A stretch of 61,938 nt of DNA from Lachnospiraceae bacterium (GCA_017617545.1 JAFZVZ010000005.1:1-61938); one strand, 5' to 3'; numbered from the stretch's first letter, positions 52,472 to 61,568 are shown. Numbers and translations: made by a program. Notes: generated by a model not told the origin, from the letters alone.

Positions 52472-53950
52472 ATGAAAAAGACAAGATTGCTGTGGTTGGT
52501 TTTGGCACTCATGATGTGTCTGTGTCTGGCGGCATGCGAATCGGATGACGACGATGACGACAGGTCGGACAAGAAGAACGCTTCGAACGAAACGGTGCAG
52601 GATGTGACACCGGGGGAATCCACACCCGAAGCGACCACGCCGACGTCTTCGGCAGATCCGACTCAGGGGGCGGATCCGACCAAGGCGGCGGACCCTACGA
52701 AACCCGCGGACCCGACTCCGACGGAGGAGCCGAAGGGACTTACGTATCTGACGCTGGATGAGACGATCGTTCCCGAGGATCTCCTTCCGACGCACACGTA
52801 CGTTGAACTGAAGGAGCCGGAAGGGATGCCGTTCAACTATTATACGGTGAATATCTGTAATCCGGCGGACACCGTGCTCGAAACGCTGAAGCAGGACGAG
52901 TGGTTACGCAGCAAGGGCCCGATCGCGGACTACTATAGGGAGGAGGGCTCGGCGTATCCCAACGCGGGCTACCTGAGGGTCTCTTACAACAAAGGACTTT
53001 ACGTGGCCGGTCCGATCGAGGAAGGCAGCTATGGGATCCACGCACATACACCTGCCACGATTATTTACAGCCGCGATACGTCGCAGTACGCGAACGAGAA
53101 CGGGGCTTCGGTATACTTCCAGAATGTGGATTTTGACAACGCAGCGGAGACGGAAAATATCGAACGCATCGTCAAGATGGTTTTCGGTGAAGACCTGGCG
53201 AAAATCCTTCTCTATGCGAAGGATACGAACGCGGATGAAGAGAGACCGTTCGATCTGAGGCTCAATGTGATCAAGGACGGAATGAAGTACGGACTCAACA
53301 GACAGGTCTACAGTCTGAATGGGGAAAAACCGAGCGTAGCGTACGGCATATCGGTGAATACGGAGTATCCGCAGGTGTATTGGTATGTCGGTGATTACGA
53401 ACCGATCGTCGGTGAGTTCGGCGGTCTGCCCAATGAAGTCTTCGAGGGTGATATCGGCGGCGAGAATATCCTGGATTACAAGACATTCGGTGACAAGTTC
53501 TTCTCGAGCAGCGAGGAGATCAGGTATTATCTGACATGCTATGATGTACGCCGTTACATCTGCGAGGACGGACGCGAGTACTATGACATGTCGTTCGAAC
53601 CCGACGAATTCAAGCTGGAATACACGGTCGGCAAGACAAACGGCGTAGTAGATTACTGCTCCGGATTTGAGCTGAAGTTCAGAACAAGCGAATTCCCGAA
53701 GGCAGAGGAGGCCGGTGTGGTCAGCGAGGACCTGATCAAGGAACTGAACCGCCGCTGGGAAGTTCTGTTCGGTTACAACCCCGAATTCGCGCTTGATCAG
53801 TTCAAGCAGTCGTCGAGTGATCCGGCTTACTGGAACGGCCGCTTTGATATGAAGTTCAAGATGTGGGGCAAGGAAGTCGAGGAAACCTTCCGCGTCCAGC
53901 TTGACGGAAATGACAAGAAAGAGAACTACGGACACGTTGATGCGTATTAA
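52472..53950 (+). CDS. surface lipoprotein of unknown function
   Basis: 492 aa, AGAGGGC SD. Lipobox LCLAAC with lipidated Cys22, followed by an acidic run and a Thr/Pro-rich stalk with ADPTKA-type repeats, likely wall-spanning. The 400 aa soluble domain has many Tyr and acidic residues (KGLYVAGPIEEGSYGI; CEDGREYYDMSFEPDEF) and no motif I know. The perfect promoter suggests high, constitutive expression. Confidence 0.85.
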   Translation: MKKTRLLWLVLALMMCLCLAACESDDDDDDRSDKKNASNETVQDVTPGESTPEATTPTSSADPTQGADPTKAADPTKPADPTPTEEPKGLTYLTLDETIVPEDLLPTHTYVELKEPEGMPFNYYTVNICNPADTVLETLKQDEWLRSKGPIADYYREEGSAYPNAGYLRVSYNKGLYVAGPIEEGSYGIHAHTPATIIYSRDTSQYANENGASVYFQNVDFDNAAETENIERIVKMVFGEDLAKILLYAKDTNADEERPFDLRLNVIKDGMKYGLNRQVYSLNGEKPSVAYGISVNTEYPQVYWYVGDYEPIVGEFGGLPNEVFEGDIGGENILDYKTFGDKFFSSSEEIRYYLTCYDVRRYICEDGREYYDMSFEPDEFKLEYTVGKTNGVVDYCSGFELKFRTSEFPKAEEAGVVSEDLIKELNRRWEVLFGYNPEFALDQFKQSSSDPAYWNGRFDMKFKMWGKEVEETFRVQLDGNDKKENYGHVDAY

Positions 53951-53977
53951 TGCAATGAAAACGGATTAGCATAACGG

Positions 53978-54009
53978 AAAATGCCGCAGGCCCGGCCTGC
54001 GGCATTTTT
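53978..54009 (+). terminator. strong rho-independent terminator
   Basis: AAAATGCCGCAGG (53978-53990) pairs with CCTGCGGCATTTT (53996-54008), loop CCCGG. Confidence 0.93.
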
Positions 54010-54062
54010 GTCCGTGAGAGCTGGCAGCAAAACTTCAACCATCGTTTTTGTATGGTTTTACA

Positions 54063-54121
54063 TATTTCGGGGGCTTTTTGGCCCCCGTCTTATTTATTTC
54101 GAAGAATTTTATATTTCGGGG
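54063..54121 (+). repeat. repeated TATTTCGGGG with hairpin upstream of purA-purC
   Basis: TATTTCGGGG occurs at 54063-54072 and 54112-54121. The first is part of the hairpin CGGGGGC (54068-54074) / GCCCCCG (54081-54087) followed by TCTTATTTATTT. This is a second terminator, or part of a purine-responsive site. Confidence 0.6.
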
Positions 54122-54131
54122 CAGTTTTTAG

Positions 54132-54160
54132 TTGTATTCTCATTGGAAAATTTGTATATT
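54132..54160 (+). promoter_or_regulatory. promoter of the purine genes
   Basis: TTGTAT (54132-54137), 17-nt spacer, TATATT (54155-54160), about 40 nt before the start codon. The short leader has no recognised riboswitch. Confidence 0.78.
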
Positions 54161-54201
54161 ATATCGTGGGTTTTTATTCCAACCAAAGAGAGGTTGATTT
54201 T

Positions 54202-56367
54202 ATGAGTAATTGCGCGATTGTTGGTATCAACTGGGGCGATGAAGGAAAGGGCCGTATGGTCGACCTTCTGACCGAGCGTTTCGACTACGTGATCCGCTAT
54301 CAGGGCGGCGGCAATGCCGGTCACACGGTAGTCAACGAGTACGGTAAATTCGCCCTTCACCTGCTTCCCTCGGGCATTTTCCGAAAGGGTGTCGTCAATA
54401 TCCTGGGCAACGGCGTTGCGCTCGATCTTGAAAACCTGGATCAGGAGATGCAGACAGTCATCGGACAGGGCGTTCCGATCACTCCCGAGAACCTGAAGAT
54501 CAGTGAGCGTGCCTCGCTGGTTCTGCCGTGGCACCGTCTCCTCGACGGACTTGAGGAAGCGAGACTTGCGGACAAAAAGTTCGGTTCCACGAAGCAGGGC
54601 ATCGCGCCGTTCTATTCGGATAAATACCAGAAGAAGACGATCCTTGCCGGTGAGCTGTTCTATCCTGAGAAGCTCGACGAGCACATCCGGGATCTTCTGA
54701 CCTGGAAGAACCTGACGCTCACGGGCGTGTACGGCGCAGAGCCGGTCAGCTACGAATCGCTCAAGGCATGGTTCGATGAGTACGGTGCAAAATTCCGCCC
54801 GTTCATCTGCGACACCGGCAAGCTTTTGAAGAAGGCAGCGAAGGAAGGCAAGAGCATCCTCTTCGAGGCACAGCTCGGCTCGCTGCGTGACCTTGACTAC
54901 GGTATCCATCCGTACACGACGTCCTCGAACGCGATTGCCGCATACGCGCCGGTCGGCTCCGGACTTCCGTCCGCGAAGATCGATCAGGTTGTCGGTGTTG
55001 TGAAGGCATACTCGACGTGCGTCGGCGAAGGCCCGTTCGTATGCGAGTGGTTCGGCGAGGAGGCGGAAAAGCTTCGCGAGGCCGGCGGCGAGTACGGTGC
55101 GAAGACCGGCCGCCCGAGACGAGTGGGACCGATCGATATCGTAGCTACCCGCTACGGCGTGGAGTGCCAGGGCGCAACAGATATCGCGCTCACCAAGATG
55201 GATGTCATGAGCTATATGGATCGCATTCCGATCTGTGCGCACTACGAGCTGAACGGCGAGATCATCGATGATTTTCCGTTCCCCGCAGCGCTTGACGCAT
55301 GCAAGCCGGTCATCGAGTATATGGACGGCTGGCAGTGCGACATCTGCGGCGTTCGCCGCTGGGAGGACCTTCCGGTCAACGCGCAGAAGTACGTTGAGTA
55401 CATCGAGAAGGAGATCGGTTGCCATATTCGTTACGTTTCGGTCGGACCGGAGCGCGACGCCTACATCGAAAGAGAGCCGAAAGGAGCTACGGAAGTGAAA
55501 GAGTACAGTCCCGTAAAGGAAGGCAAGGTTCGTGAGATTTATGACATCGGCGAGAACATGATCCTCGTTGCAACGGACCGCATCAGCTGCTTCGACGTCA
55601 TCCTGAACAACATCGTGACGAAGAAGGGTACCGTGCTGACGCAGATGTCAAAGTTCTGGTTTGATTTTACGAAGGATGTCGTGAAGAACCACATGATCTC
55701 GGTTGACGTGAACGACATGCCCGAGTATTTCCGTCAGGACCGCTTCAACGGCAACAGCATGCTTGTGAAGAAGCTTGAGATGCTGCCTGTGGAGTGCATC
55801 GTACGCGGCTACATCACCGGCTCCGGCTGGAAGAGTTATACGGAAAATGGCACTGTCTGCGGCATCAAGCTCCCTGAGGGCCTTCAGGAATCCCAGAAGC
55901 TGCCTGAGCCGATCTACACTCCTTCGACGAAGGCGGAGATCGGTGACCACGACGAGAACATCTCGTTCGAGCAGTCGGTGGAGTACCTTGAGAAGCGCTA
56001 TCCGGGCAAGGGCCTCGAGTACGCGACCAAGCTTCGCGACTACACGATCGCTCTCTACAAGAAGTGCGCTGACTACGCGCTCACGAAGGGCATCATCATC
56101 GCGGACACGAAGTTCGAGTTCGGTCTCGATGAGAACGGCGAGATCGTTGTCGGCGACGAGATGTTGACACCCGATTCGTCCCGCTTCTGGCCGCTCGCTT
56201 CCTACGAGGTAGGCCACGCAGAGCCTTCGTACGACAAGCAGTTCGCGCGCGACTGGCTCAAGGCGAACCCGCACGATGACTGGACGCTTCCGCAGGAGGT
56301 TGTTGACAAGACCATCGCGATCTACCTGGAAGGCTATGAGAAACTGACCGGCAAGAAGCTGGTATAA
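54202..56367 (+). CDS. purA-purC: adenylosuccinate synthetase-SAICAR synthetase fusion (PurA-PurC)
   Basis: 721 aa; ATG 54202 with AGAGAGG. Residues 1-~424 are adenylosuccinate synthetase: [11 protein letters not shown], with D13 and H41 at canonical positions, then [29 protein letters not shown] and R-G-P residues of the IMP site. Residues ~432-721 are SAICAR synthetase: [20 protein letters not shown], then [48 protein letters not shown]. At the junction AAAGGAG (55480-55486) sits 8 nt before an in-frame GTG (55495), which would start a normal PurC. Both enzymes add aspartate to purine intermediates, and their products are the two substrates of PurB, encoded next. Confidence 0.95.
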   Translation: MSNCAIVGINWGDEGKGRMVDLLTERFDYVIRYQGGGNAGHTVVNEYGKFALHLLPSGIFRKGVVNILGNGVALDLENLDQEMQTVIGQGVPITPENLKISERASLVLPWHRLLDGLEEARLADKKFGSTKQGIAPFYSDKYQKKTILAGELFYPEKLDEHIRDLLTWKNLTLTGVYGAEPVSYESLKAWFDEYGAKFRPFICDTGKLLKKAAKEGKSILFEAQLGSLRDLDYGIHPYTTSSNAIAAYAPVGSGLPSAKIDQVVGVVKAYSTCVGEGPFVCEWFGEEAEKLREAGGEYGAKTGRPRRVGPIDIVATRYGVECQGATDIALTKMDVMSYMDRIPICAHYELNGEIIDDFPFPAALDACKPVIEYMDGWQCDICGVRRWEDLPVNAQKYVEYIEKEIGCHIRYVSVGPERDAYIEREPKGATEVKEYSPVKEGKVREIYDIGENMILVATDRISCFDVILNNIVTKKGTVLTQMSKFWFDFTKDVVKNHMISVDVNDMPEYFRQDRFNGNSMLVKKLEMLPVECIVRGYITGSGWKSYTENGTVCGIKLPEGLQESQKLPEPIYTPSTKAEIGDHDENISFEQSVEYLEKRYPGKGLEYATKLRDYTIALYKKCADYALTKGIIIADTKFEFGLDENGEIVVGDEMLTPDSSRFWPLASYEVGHAEPSYDKQFARDWLKANPHDDWTLPQEVVDKTIAIYLEGYEKLTGKKLV

Positions 56368-56382
56368 AGAACAAACATACCG

Positions 56383-56412
56383 GATGAGGGTTCCGCTTGC
56401 GGAGTCCTCATT
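56383..56412 (+). promoter_or_regulatory. intergenic hairpin between purA-purC and purB
   Basis: ATGAGG (56384-56389) with CCTCAT (56406-56411) enclosing CCGC/GCGG. No U-tract follows closely, so it is more likely an mRNA processing or stabilising hairpin than a full terminator. Confidence 0.5.
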
Positions 56413-56451
56413 CGCATTTCATTTTGGAAAATAAGATCAAGGAGACATATC

Positions 56452-57906
56452 ATGAGCGACACCAACCGTTACACAAGTCCCTTCTCGGAGCGTTACGCCT
56501 CCGCGGAGATGCAGTACATTTTCAGCCAGGACAAGAAGTTCTCTACTTGGAGAAAGCTTTGGATCGCGCTTGCGGAGACCGAGATGGAGCTCGGACTTTC
56601 GCAGGACGGCAAGCCCGTCATCACGCAGGAAATGATCGACGAGATGAAGGCACACATTGACGACATCGATTACGCGGTGGCGAAGGAGCGCGAGAAGCTG
56701 GTGCGCCATGACGTTATGAGCCATGTTTACGCTTACGGACTTCAGTGCCCGAAGGCGGCAGGTATCATCCACCTCGGCGCGACGAGCTGCTATGTCGGCG
56801 ACAACACCGACATCATCGTGATGCGCGACGCGCTGCAGCTTGTGCGCAGAAAGCTCGTGAACGTGATCGACAAGCTTTCGAAGTTTGCCGACAAGTACAA
56901 GAGCCTTCCTACGTTGGCGTTCACTCATTTTCAGCCTGCTCAGCCGACCACGGTCGGCAAGCGCGCGACGCTGTGGCTTCAGGAGTTCTGCATGGACCTT
57001 GCCGACGTTGAGTACGTGATCTCGACGCTGCGCCTTCTCGGCTGCAAGGGTACGACAGGAACGCAGGCGTCCTTCAAGGAGCTCTTCAACAACGATCAGG
57101 AGAAGCTTGACAAGCTTGATCCGATGATCGCTCAGAAGATGGGCTTCGAGGGCTGCTATCCGGTTTCCGGCCAGACCTACTCCCGCAAGGTTGACACGAG
57201 AGTTATGAACGTCGTCGCGGGCATCGCCGCTTCGGCGCACAAGATGAGCAATGACATCCGCCTTCTTCAGCACCTGAAGGAAGTGGAGGAGCCGTTTGAG
57301 AAGAACCAGATCGGTTCCTCGGCAATGGCATACAAGAGAAACCCGATGCGCTCCGAGCGTATCGCGTCGCTGTCCCGCTACGTGATCATCGACGCCCTCA
57401 ACCCGGCCATCACCTCCGCGACGCAGTGGTTTGAGCGCACGCTCGACGACTCCGCGAACAAGCGCGTGGCGATCTCCGAGGGCTTCCTCGCGATCGACGG
57501 TATCCTCGATCTGTGCCTCAACGTAACCGACGGCCTTGTCGTGAACGAGAAGGTTATCGAGAAGCGCCTTCGCAGCGAGCTTCCGTTCATGGCTACGGAA
57601 AATATCATGATGGACGCAGTGAAGCAGGGCGGCAACCGCCAGGAGCTGCATGAGGAGATCCGCAAGCTCTCGATGGAGGCAGGCGCAACCGTTAAGCAGA
57701 AGGGTCTTGAGAATAACCTGCTCGAGCTGATCGCGGCATCCGACGCGTTCGACGTAACGCTCGAGGAGCTTGAGGAGTACATGGTTCCCGCAAACTATGT
57801 CGGCCGCTCCGTGGAGCAGACCGAGGCGTTCCTCGCGAACGTGGTGAAGCCGATCCTCGAGGCGAATAAGGATTGCCTGGGTATCACGGCACAGATTAAC
57901 GTCTGA
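56452..57906 (+). CDS. purB: adenylosuccinate lyase
   Basis: 484 aa, AAGGAG SD. Fumarase/aspartase superfamily: HDVMSHVYAYG, LGATSCYVGDN, TTGTQASFKELF (catalytic region), and the signature SSAMAYKRNPMRSERI. Cleaves fumarate from SAICAR and from adenylosuccinate. Length matches the longer PurB subgroup. Confidence 0.96.
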   Translation: MSDTNRYTSPFSERYASAEMQYIFSQDKKFSTWRKLWIALAETEMELGLSQDGKPVITQEMIDEMKAHIDDIDYAVAKEREKLVRHDVMSHVYAYGLQCPKAAGIIHLGATSCYVGDNTDIIVMRDALQLVRRKLVNVIDKLSKFADKYKSLPTLAFTHFQPAQPTTVGKRATLWLQEFCMDLADVEYVISTLRLLGCKGTTGTQASFKELFNNDQEKLDKLDPMIAQKMGFEGCYPVSGQTYSRKVDTRVMNVVAGIAASAHKMSNDIRLLQHLKEVEEPFEKNQIGSSAMAYKRNPMRSERIASLSRYVIIDALNPAITSATQWFERTLDDSANKRVAISEGFLAIDGILDLCLNVTDGLVVNEKVIEKRLRSELPFMATENIMMDAVKQGGNRQELHEEIRKLSMEAGATVKQKGLENNLLELIAASDAFDVTLEELEEYMVPANYVGRSVEQTEAFLANVVKPILEANKDCLGITAQINV

Positions 57907-57957
57907 TCGAATGTCGGTTTACGACAAACCATAAACATAATTCAAAGGACAAAAACT

Positions 57958-59526
57958 ATGGACAAAATTCTTGTTCTGGATTTCGGCGGTCAGTACAACC
58001 AGCTCGTTGCGAGACGCGTGCGTGAGTGCAACGTCTACTGCGAGATTGCGTCGTACCGGACCGACCTTGAAACCATCAAGGCGATGAACCTCAAGGGAAT
58101 CATCCTGACGGGCGGACCGAACAGCTGCTACGCGCCGGGAGCTCCGACGTATCAGAAGGAGCTGTTCGAGCTCGGAATTCCGGTTCTCGGATTGTGCTAC
58201 GGAGCACAGCTGATGAATCAGGTATTGGGTGGCAAAGTTGAGCGCGCGACGGTGCAGGAGTACGGTCGCACCGAGGTTGTGGTCAACACGGCGTCCCCTC
58301 TTTTTGAGGGCGTTTCGGAGCAGACCGTATGCTGGATGAGCCACTTCGACTACATCAGTAGAATGGCACCGGGCTTTGTTTCCATCGGAAAAACGAAGGA
58401 CTGCCCGGTGGCTGCATGCGAGTGTGCTGAGAGAAACCTTTACGGCATTCAGTTCCACCCCGAGGTGCTTCACACGCCCGAGGGAACGAAGATGATCTAC
58501 AACTTCGTTCGCGGGATTTGCGGCTGCGATGGTTCGTGGAAAATGGACGCCTTCGTCGAGACGGCGATCCGCGAGATCCGCGAGAAGGTCGGCAACGGCA
58601 GAGTGCTTCTCGGACTGTCCGGCGGTGTCGATTCGTCGGTGGCAGCGGGACTTCTTGCCCGCGCGATCGGCAAGCAGCTGACCTGCGTGTTCGTTGACCA
58701 CGGCTTGCTCCGCAAGAACGAGGGCGACGAGGTTGAGGCAGTCTTCGGTGAGAACGGAATCTTCGATCTGAATTTTGTGCGCGTGAACGCGCAGCACCGA
58801 TTCTACGTGAAGCTGGCGGGCGTTACCGATCCCGAGACGAAGAGAAAGATCATCGGCGAGGAGTTCATCCGCGTCTTCGAGGAGGAGGCGAACAAGATCG
58901 GCGAGGTTGATTTCCTCGCGCAGGGAACCATCTACCCGGACGTTGTGGAGTCCGGCCTCGGCGGCGAGTCGGCCGTCATCAAATCGCATCATAACGTAGG
59001 CGGTCTGCCGTCCTATGTAAAATTCAAGGAGATCGTGGAGCCGCTCCGCTACCTGTTCAAGGACGAGGTCCGCAAGGCCGGCCTTGAGCTCGGAATTCCG
59101 GAGAAACTCGTGATGCGCCAGCCGTTCCCGGGCCCGGGTCTCGGCATCCGCATCATCGGCGACATCACCGAGGATAAGATCCGCATCGTACAGGACGCGG
59201 ACTACATTTTCCGCGAAGAGGTCGGCAAGGCGCTTGACGAGTATAAGCAGCAGACCGGCGAGGTTGCTTCGTGGAAGCCCGACCAGTACTACGCGGCGCT
59301 CACGAACGTCCGCTCCGTAGGCGTCATGGGAGATGAGCGCACCTACGATTACGCAGTCGCGCTCCGCGCCGTCCGCACGACGGACTTCATGACTGCGGAT
59401 TCCGCGCACATCCCTTACGAGGTGCTCGACATCGTCATGAACCGCATCATCAAGGAGGTCCGCGGCGTCAACCGCGTCTTCTACGACCTGACGAGCAAGC
59501 CGCCGGGAACGATTGAGTTTGAGTAA
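57958..59526 (+). CDS. guaA: GMP synthase (glutamine-hydrolysing)
   Basis: 522 aa, AAAGGA SD. Amidotransferase: nucleophile C80 in [16 protein letters not shown] and downstream Glu. ATP-pyrophosphatase P-loop [17 protein letters not shown]-terminal dimerisation domain ends [11 protein letters not shown], the universal GuaA terminus. Makes GMP from XMP, while PurA makes the AMP precursor. Its terminator is interrupted by an IS. Confidence 0.97.
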   Translation: MDKILVLDFGGQYNQLVARRVRECNVYCEIASYRTDLETIKAMNLKGIILTGGPNSCYAPGAPTYQKELFELGIPVLGLCYGAQLMNQVLGGKVERATVQEYGRTEVVVNTASPLFEGVSEQTVCWMSHFDYISRMAPGFVSIGKTKDCPVAACECAERNLYGIQFHPEVLHTPEGTKMIYNFVRGICGCDGSWKMDAFVETAIREIREKVGNGRVLLGLSGGVDSSVAAGLLARAIGKQLTCVFVDHGLLRKNEGDEVEAVFGENGIFDLNFVRVNAQHRFYVKLAGVTDPETKRKIIGEEFIRVFEEEANKIGEVDFLAQGTIYPDVVESGLGGESAVIKSHHNVGGLPSYVKFKEIVEPLRYLFKDEVRKAGLELGIPEKLVMRQPFPGPGLGIRIIGDITEDKIRIVQDADYIFREEVGKALDEYKQQTGEVASWKPDQYYAALTNVRSVGVMGDERTYDYAVALRAVRTTDFMTADSAHIPYEVLDIVMNRIIKEVRGVNRVFYDLTSKPPGTIEFE

Positions 59527-59603
59527 TAAAAAAAAACAACGGGAAGCCCTGTAAAATGGTGTGCTACCCGTCAAGAGGACAGTAAAAAATAATAAGTGAC
59601 CGG

Positions 59604-59635
59604 ATACCGTCAGTTGAGTGATCAGCTGGCGGTAT
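59604..59635 (-). terminator. hairpin at the left end of the IS
   Basis: ATACCG (59604-59609) with CGGTAT (59630-59635) and an inner CAG/CTG pair, right after the transposase stop. On the minus strand, a T-rich segment follows ~12 nt later. Likely the transposase terminator. Confidence 0.5.
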
Positions 59636-59638
59636 TCT

Positions 59639-60472
59639 TTATGCAGCGGCTTTATAAGCAGCATTGAATTCCAGCGGCGTCATCCGGTGAAGATTTCGCT
59701 GGATTCGCTCACTGTTGTAATAATGGATATACTCTGTGATCATGCCGACAATGGCTTCTTTTGACGTAAAACGTCTTCCATAGTACGTCTCGCGCTTCAG
59801 GATGCCCCAGAAGCCTTCCATCGGACCATTATCGATGCAGTGGGCTACCCTGGACATGCACTGTTTCATATGGTGTTTCTTTAACTTTGTGCTGAACTGC
59901 TTTCCCGTGTATTGGAACCCTCGGTCCGAGTGGAACAGGGGATGCGCGTTCGGCTCCAGCCGAACGGCTTCACCAAAAGTGTTCATCACGAGTGGGTTAT
60001 CATTATGATTGCTGATCTGAAACGCTACGATCCGACGGTCATACAGATCCAGAATGGCACTCAGATAGACCTTATGGACATCGGTGCCAACATAATACTT
60101 GAACTCTGTCACATCCGTCAGCCATTTCTCGTTCGGAGCGTCCGCATGGAAGTTCCGGTTCAGGTAGTTTCTGGCGATATGTGCCGGATCATCCGCTGAT
60201 TTTGTACAACTCTTGGGTTTCCACTTTATCGTTGACTGGATATGGCTCTTACGGCACAAACGAAGGACTCGTTTGTCATTGACGTCGGTATCATATCTCC
60301 GGTCGAGTTCATCCCGGATTCTCCGGTATCCCATATCCGGATGGGCTTCATGGATATTCTCGATCTTCTCGGAGATCTCCCGGTTCGTTTTCTCATTTAT
60401 GCTTTCCGGTTTGGTCAGCCACCGGTAATACGCAGAGCGTGGAACATGAAGGTAACCGCAAAGCCGCTCCAC
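59639..60472 (-). CDS. IS3-family transposase OrfB (DDE integrase core)
   Basis: 277 aa from a GTG at 60472, but the frame is open further upstream to the slippery site at 60568-60574, so the natural product is probably an OrfAB fusion. DDE residues: D in KWLTDVTEFKYY, D in LFHSDRGFQYTG, E in NGPMEGFWGILKRE. Ends with the YIHYYNSERIQRNLHRMTP motif typical of IS3 OrfB. Appears intact. Confidence 0.93.
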   Translation of the reverse strand: MERLCGYLHVPRSAYYRWLTKPESINEKTNREISEKIENIHEAHPDMGYRRIRDELDRRYDTDVNDKRVLRLCRKSHIQSTIKWKPKSCTKSADDPAHIARNYLNRNFHADAPNEKWLTDVTEFKYYVGTDVHKVYLSAILDLYDRRIVAFQISNHNDNPLVMNTFGEAVRLEPNAHPLFHSDRGFQYTGKQFSTKLKKHHMKQCMSRVAHCIDNGPMEGFWGILKRETYYGRRFTSKEAIVGMITEYIHYYNSERIQRNLHRMTPLEFNAAYKAAA

Positions 60473-60531
60473 GGAGTACGACCTTTCTTCCGAGAGTTCC
60501 CGGATCGCCTGGTACTGATACAGGTGGCGAG

Positions 60532-61230
60532 TCAGAGATAGCGATCCTTCATCTCTAACTCTCTGAGTTTTTTTAGCACATCATTCTCCATCTGCAGGTC
60601 ACGGTTGCGCCGTTCCAGTTCCGCGATCCTGTCCCGCATCTCCTCTTCCGGAGTACGGCTTGGTAAGGTCCCTGCACGGCGTCCTCTCCGGTCCTCCAGA
60701 CCGGCTGACCCCATTTCTTCATACCGTTTCACCCAGTTCCGTACCTGTTGGTAGGAGCACCGGTACTTCAAGGCCATTGCGCCATAGTTCTTATCGTGGA
60801 TCAGGCAATCCTGAACAATCGCCAGTCGCTCCTCATAGGTTGTGCTTCGTGCTTTCCTCATGTAGCTGCCACCTCCGCTTCCGCGTGATCGGATCTCTCC
60901 ATGAGTATTATACTCTTTCAGCCAGTTTTGTAACTGAGTTTCTGAACGAAGTCCAAAACGCTCTGAGATTTCCGGCAGTGCCCCTTCACCTCTTTGATAG
61001 GCCAAAACGGCAGCAAGCTTCAATTCTTTTGGATAATGCTTGTTGTGTTGGTGTTCAAGGAGCCCTGCAGGGCCTTCGTTCCGGTAAATATACACCCATC
61101 TACGAAAGATAGTACTATTGCCGGATAACCCCGCAAGTCTTTCTGCTTCATTGATTCCAATTTCCCCTCTCAGATACTGTTCTACGAGCTGGACCTTTAG
61201 TATTGGCTCAATCTTACTTCTTTTGGACAT
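60532..61230 (-). CDS. IS3-family transposase OrfA (HTH and leucine-zipper protein)
   Basis: 232 aa. Several HTH segments (NEAERLAGLSGNSTIFRRWV; PEISERFGLRSETQLQNWL; ALKYRCSYQQVRNWVKRYE) and a C-terminal coiled coil (RIAELERRNRDLQMENDVLK). Longer than typical OrfA, as in IS150-like members. The initiation region lies in a hairpin (61236-61279). Confidence 0.92.
   Translation of the reverse strand: MSKRSKIEPILKVQLVEQYLRGEIGINEAERLAGLSGNSTIFRRWVYIYRNEGPAGLLEHQHNKHYPKELKLAAVLAYQRGEGALPEISERFGLRSETQLQNWLKEYNTHGEIRSRGSGGGSYMRKARSTTYEERLAIVQDCLIHDKNYGAMALKYRCSYQQVRNWVKRYEEMGSAGLEDRRGRRAGTLPSRTPEEEMRDRIAELERRNRDLQMENDVLKKLRELEMKDRYL
60568..60574 (-). promoter_or_regulatory. programmed -1 frameshift site of the IS
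   Basis: Minus strand reads CTA AAA AAA CTC in the OrfA frame. A -1 shift on A AAA AAA enters ACT CAG AGA, which is open into OrfB. Typical of IS3 elements. Confidence 0.82.
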
Positions 61231-61235
61231 AGAAA

Positions 61236-61279
61236 TACCCCCAAGTAGGTTTTATATTTCAATGTCCTACTTGGGGGTA
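61236..61279 (-). promoter_or_regulatory. 14-bp inverted repeat covering the OrfA ribosome site
   Basis: TACCCCCAAGTAGG (61236-61249) and CCTACTTGGGGGTA (61266-61279) are perfect complements. On the minus strand the GGGGGT next to the OrfA start is in the 3' arm, so mRNA entering from outside the IS would fold and hide the RBS. Confidence 0.8.
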
Positions 61280-61496
61280 GCATATCATTTTATGCGGCTT
61301 CCCGTTTTTGTATGTCAAAAAAATGTCAAACAATCAAAGATACCCTCGCAAACGCAAAGCGGTCTCTATATCATAACTGACGGCTTTTAACCCGTCTTCG
61401 AATTTTCTTATGACGTAGAAAATGCTGTTCAAGCATCCTCCGATATGTTACAATGTATGGAGAAGTCACGGAAAGGCTCGAAAAGGAATAAGAGCC

Positions 61497-61527
61497 TTGA
61501 CAGATAACTTTTGGAATAGCTTGCAAT
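61497..61527 (+). promoter_or_regulatory. possible promoter of the right-edge gene
   Basis: TTGACA at 61497-61502; the best downstream -10 (TGCAAT, 61522) is 19 nt away and poor. A second TACAAT lies at 61449-61454. Confidence 0.4.
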
Positions 61528-61568
61528 GGATTAATGGAAAACGAACATTTGCGCGGAGGAAAATGAAG

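Larger units (their letters stand above)
59549..61295 (-). mobile_element. IS3-family insertion sequence (IS150-like group)
   Basis: About 1.75 kb with two overlapping-frame transposase genes on the minus strand. Imperfect terminal inverted repeats of about 30 bp (59552-59581 and 61263-61292): both contain TGCTACCC, CAAG and GGACA in order. The exact ends are uncertain; 5'-TG..CA-3' ends would fall at 59557 and 61287. No clear target-site duplication. It is inserted in the loop of the guaA terminator. None of the 47 GGAAAATG octamers lies inside it. Confidence 0.9.
59530..61309 (+). terminator. guaA terminator split by the IS
   Basis: ACGGGAAGCC (59539-59548) just after the guaA stop and an A-run matches, as inverted complement, GGCTTCCCGT (61296-61305) followed by TTTT on the far side of the IS. 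Joined, they form a 10-bp stem plus U-tract, a standard terminator. Confidence 0.87.

Noticed and set aside
54010-54201. Purine riboswitch upstream of purA-purC
   Set aside because: I looked for the three-way junction core and conserved loop bases and did not find them; the mapped promoter leaves only ~40 nt of leader.
57919-59664. 581-codon minus-strand ORF
   Set aside because: Antisense shadow of guaA that even runs into the IS.
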